DNA from: Hwanghaeella sp964350445
Lineage (GTDB): Bacteria; Pseudomonadota; Alphaproteobacteria; UBA8366; Aestuariispiraceae
Direction: 5' to 3'
Assembly (NCBI GenBank): GCA_964350445.1
Contig: CAYGKA010000022.1
Location: 4,388-68,387 of the forward strand
Length of the DNA: 64,000 nt
Below the pieces are notes generated by a model, which worked only from the letters and a program-made list of their open reading frames with translations, ran no database searches and had not been told where the DNA came from. A program made the position numbers and the translations under genes. Of this stretch, positions 62,649 through 64,000 are shown piece after piece (positions within the stretch are counted from its first letter, which is position 1; every line of letters starts with the position of its first letter).

Positions 62649-63649
62649 CGAAACTGGCCGTGATCGGCGGCGGCGCCTGGGGCACCGCGCTTGCAACACT
62701 TGCCTGCAAGGCCGCAGGCGGGACCGAAGGCGGTGAAACCCTGCTTTGGGCACGGAACGAAGACGTCGTTGCCGATATCAACGCTGGGCGCGGTAATCCG
62801 CGCTACCTGCCCGATATCGACATGTCCCCCGCACTGAACGCGACATCCAGCCTGCAAACGGCCGTCGCCGGGGCGGAAATCGTCCTTCTGGTAACCCCGG
62901 CCCAAGCCTTGCGGGATGTTTCACGCAGGCTGGTCTCGTTTCTGGAACCGGGCGCCGCGCTCGTCGTCTGCGCCAAGGGCGTGGAACAAGGCAGCCTGAA
63001 GCCGATGACCACCGTGTTGGCGGAAGAAGCGCCCGGGCATCCCGCCTTGATCCTGTCCGGGCCGACTTTCGCGCGCGAAGCCGCCCTGGGCCAGCCGACC
63101 GCCTTCGTCGTTGCGGGTAAGGACAGGACGGTCGTGGATGCGGTGTGCAGCCGCATCGCCCTTCCGACATTCCGTCCCTATGCCAGCGACGACGTCATCG
63201 CCGTCGAAATGGGCGGGGCGGTGAAGAACGTGCTGGCGATCGCCTGCGGTATCGTTTCGGGCCGTGAGTTGGGGGAGAACGCGAAAGCCGCCCTGATCAC
63301 CCGCGGATTGGCGGAAACCGGGCGCCTGATCGGCGCGCTCGGCGGGCGTTTGGAAACCGTGCATGGGTTGAGCGGCATGGGCGATCTGGTGCTGACGGCG
63401 GGGAGCCTGCAGTCGCGCAACATGTCGCTGGGCTTCGCCCTTGGCCAGGGGAAGTCGCTTGAAGAGATATTGGGCGCGCGGCACGCCGTGACCGAAGGTG
63501 TCTGGACAGCGTCGGCCATTACCGACATGGCGCGGAAATACGGCGTCGACATGCCGATCTGCGCGGCGGTGAACGACATCGTTACCGAGGGGAAAGACAT
63601 CGACCGGGTGATCGGCGACCTGTTGGCGCGGCCCCTGAAAGAGGAATGA
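62645..63649 (+). CDS. gpsA: Glycerol-3-phosphate dehydrogenase [NAD(P)+]
   Basis: Reduces dihydroxyacetone phosphate to sn-glycerol 3-phosphate for phospholipid synthesis. It is 334 aa, with the N-terminal GGGAWGTALA nucleotide motif, LSGPTFAREAA, the catalytic Lys in GGAVKNVLAIACG, and GLSGMGDLVLT. The ATG at 62645 lies in the stop of tsaD (ATGA overlap). Longer frames upstream run through tsaD and are not real. Confidence 0.96.
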   Translation: MTKLAVIGGGAWGTALATLACKAAGGTEGGETLLWARNEDVVADINAGRGNPRYLPDIDMSPALNATSSLQTAVAGAEIVLLVTPAQALRDVSRRLVSFLEPGAALVVCAKGVEQGSLKPMTTVLAEEAPGHPALILSGPTFAREAALGQPTAFVVAGKDRTVVDAVCSRIALPTFRPYASDDVIAVEMGGAVKNVLAIACGIVSGRELGENAKAALITRGLAETGRLIGALGGRLETVHGLSGMGDLVLTAGSLQSRNMSLGFALGQGKSLEEILGARHAVTEGVWTASAITDMARKYGVDMPICAAVNDIVTEGKDIDRVIGDLLARPLKEE

Positions 63650-63695
63650 CTGACAGAGGAATGACCAACCGTGGAATGAAGCGTCTGCTTCCGCG

Positions 63696-64000
63696 TTACC
63701 GCCGGAACAACGTCATGTGCTGGTCGATGGACTTTTCGAGTTCCGCATTGAAATCGGCCATCAGCTTCTCGGTCATTTCATACCAGACCTTTTCACGCTC
63801 GTTGAAGGTCGCGTCTTCCGGCACGGTCTGACTGCGTTTCACGGTGACCGTGATTTCCGCGGAGCGCTGGTTGTTCAGGTCCTCGGCGGACAAGTTCGCG
63901 GTCAACGTCGCATCATAGCGATGGCCCTGGTCGGTGGTGACCAGCCCTGTCAGCCCGGTTTCCTTTTCCAGCTTCGTTTCAATGGCGCTGGCCTCCAGGA
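63696..64000 (-). CDS. Partial gene at the right edge, unknown function
   Basis: A leftward frame with no stop from 64000 down to the TAA-type end at 63696; at least 101 codons are present and the N-terminus lies outside the window. A first possible start inside is TTG 63905, but codons upstream continue the same protein composition. The visible part is mixed alpha/beta, with EITVTVKRSQTVPED (beta) and a C-terminal amphipathic helix (LMADFNAELEKSIDQHM). No family recognised. It converges on gpsA. Confidence 0.7.
   Translation of the reverse strand, partial: LEASAIETKLEKETGLTGLVTTDQGHRYDATLTANLSAEDLNNQRSAEITVTVKRSQTVPEDATFNEREKVWYEMTEKLMADFNAELEKSIDQHMTLFRR

Noticed and set aside
1..64000. 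CRISPR arrays, insertion sequences, prophage or integrase genes, toxin-antitoxin or restriction systems
   Set aside because: No regularly spaced repeats, terminal inverted repeats with transposase, or defence-type gene sets were seen. The EVE protein alone is not evidence of a defence island.

Overview
The window is a gene-dense, GC-rich (roughly 60 percent by eye) chromosomal segment of an alphaproteobacterium, most likely a Rhodospirillales-type organism. The clues are FdxA followed by a CarD regulator, a hemC-hemD-mitofilin-hemY cluster, rpe followed by a heparinase-fold gene, a DksA-like zinc protein, a TipN-like giant coiled-coil membrane protein, and the N-acetylglutaminylglutamine amide (NAGGN) osmolyte operon. 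NAGGN suggests a marine or otherwise osmotically variable habitat. There is no phage, insertion sequence, CRISPR array or rRNA; one tRNA (Thr, anticodon CGU) is present. A 100-N assembly gap lies inside the NAGGN synthetase gene.

Layout. 0-5 kb: an MlrC-like metallopeptidase, a candidate CRP-controlled small RNA, tRNA-Thr, a REC-Hpt phosphorelay protein and a SAM hydroxide adenosyltransferase. 5-14 kb: an acyltransferase, acetyl-CoA synthetase with a structured leader, an esterase, a peroxiredoxin, an EVE protein, two MFS carriers and a DksA-like protein. 14-25 kb: rpe and heparinase-like genes, then a surface-polysaccharide initiation locus (sugar-nucleotide dehydrogenase, winged-helix regulator, RfaH/NusG-like factor, WecA-like transferase, 4-reductase, CapD/WbpM dehydratase), then purH. 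25-34 kb: a DUF938 methyltransferase, fdxA, carD, a phosphatase-fold protein that has lost nearly all its metal ligands, rpoH, a degenerate nuclease-fold secreted protein, prolyl aminopeptidase, meaB and a GNAT enzyme. 34-42 kb: two coupled proteins of unknown function facing a 1267-residue coiled-coil membrane protein, then upp and a DUF2937 gene. 42-50 kb: a SulP transporter that may start at ATT, a lipoprotein, and an aromatic-acid/CoA cluster (two crotonases, flavin monooxygenase, feruloyl-CoA synthase, MarR). 50-55.5 kb: the NAGGN operon. 55.5-64 kb: a BenE transporter, hemY, a hemD::mitofilin fusion, hemC, tsaD, gpsA and a truncated gene at the right edge.

How the genes work together. 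Coherent modules are tetrapyrrole synthesis (hemC-hemD fusion-hemY), osmolyte synthesis (amidotransferase, GNAT/ATP-grasp synthetase, M42 peptidase), undecaprenyl-linked amino-sugar initiation with its own transcription and antitermination factors, and phenylpropanoid-type acid activation with MarR control. The signals most worth following are the structured RNA near 2.5 kb, the doubled operator at 18.16-18.20 kb, the pseudophosphatase next to rpoH, the hemD::mitofilin fusion with a helix-turn-helix segment and an internal start, and the unknown pair facing the giant coiled-coil protein.
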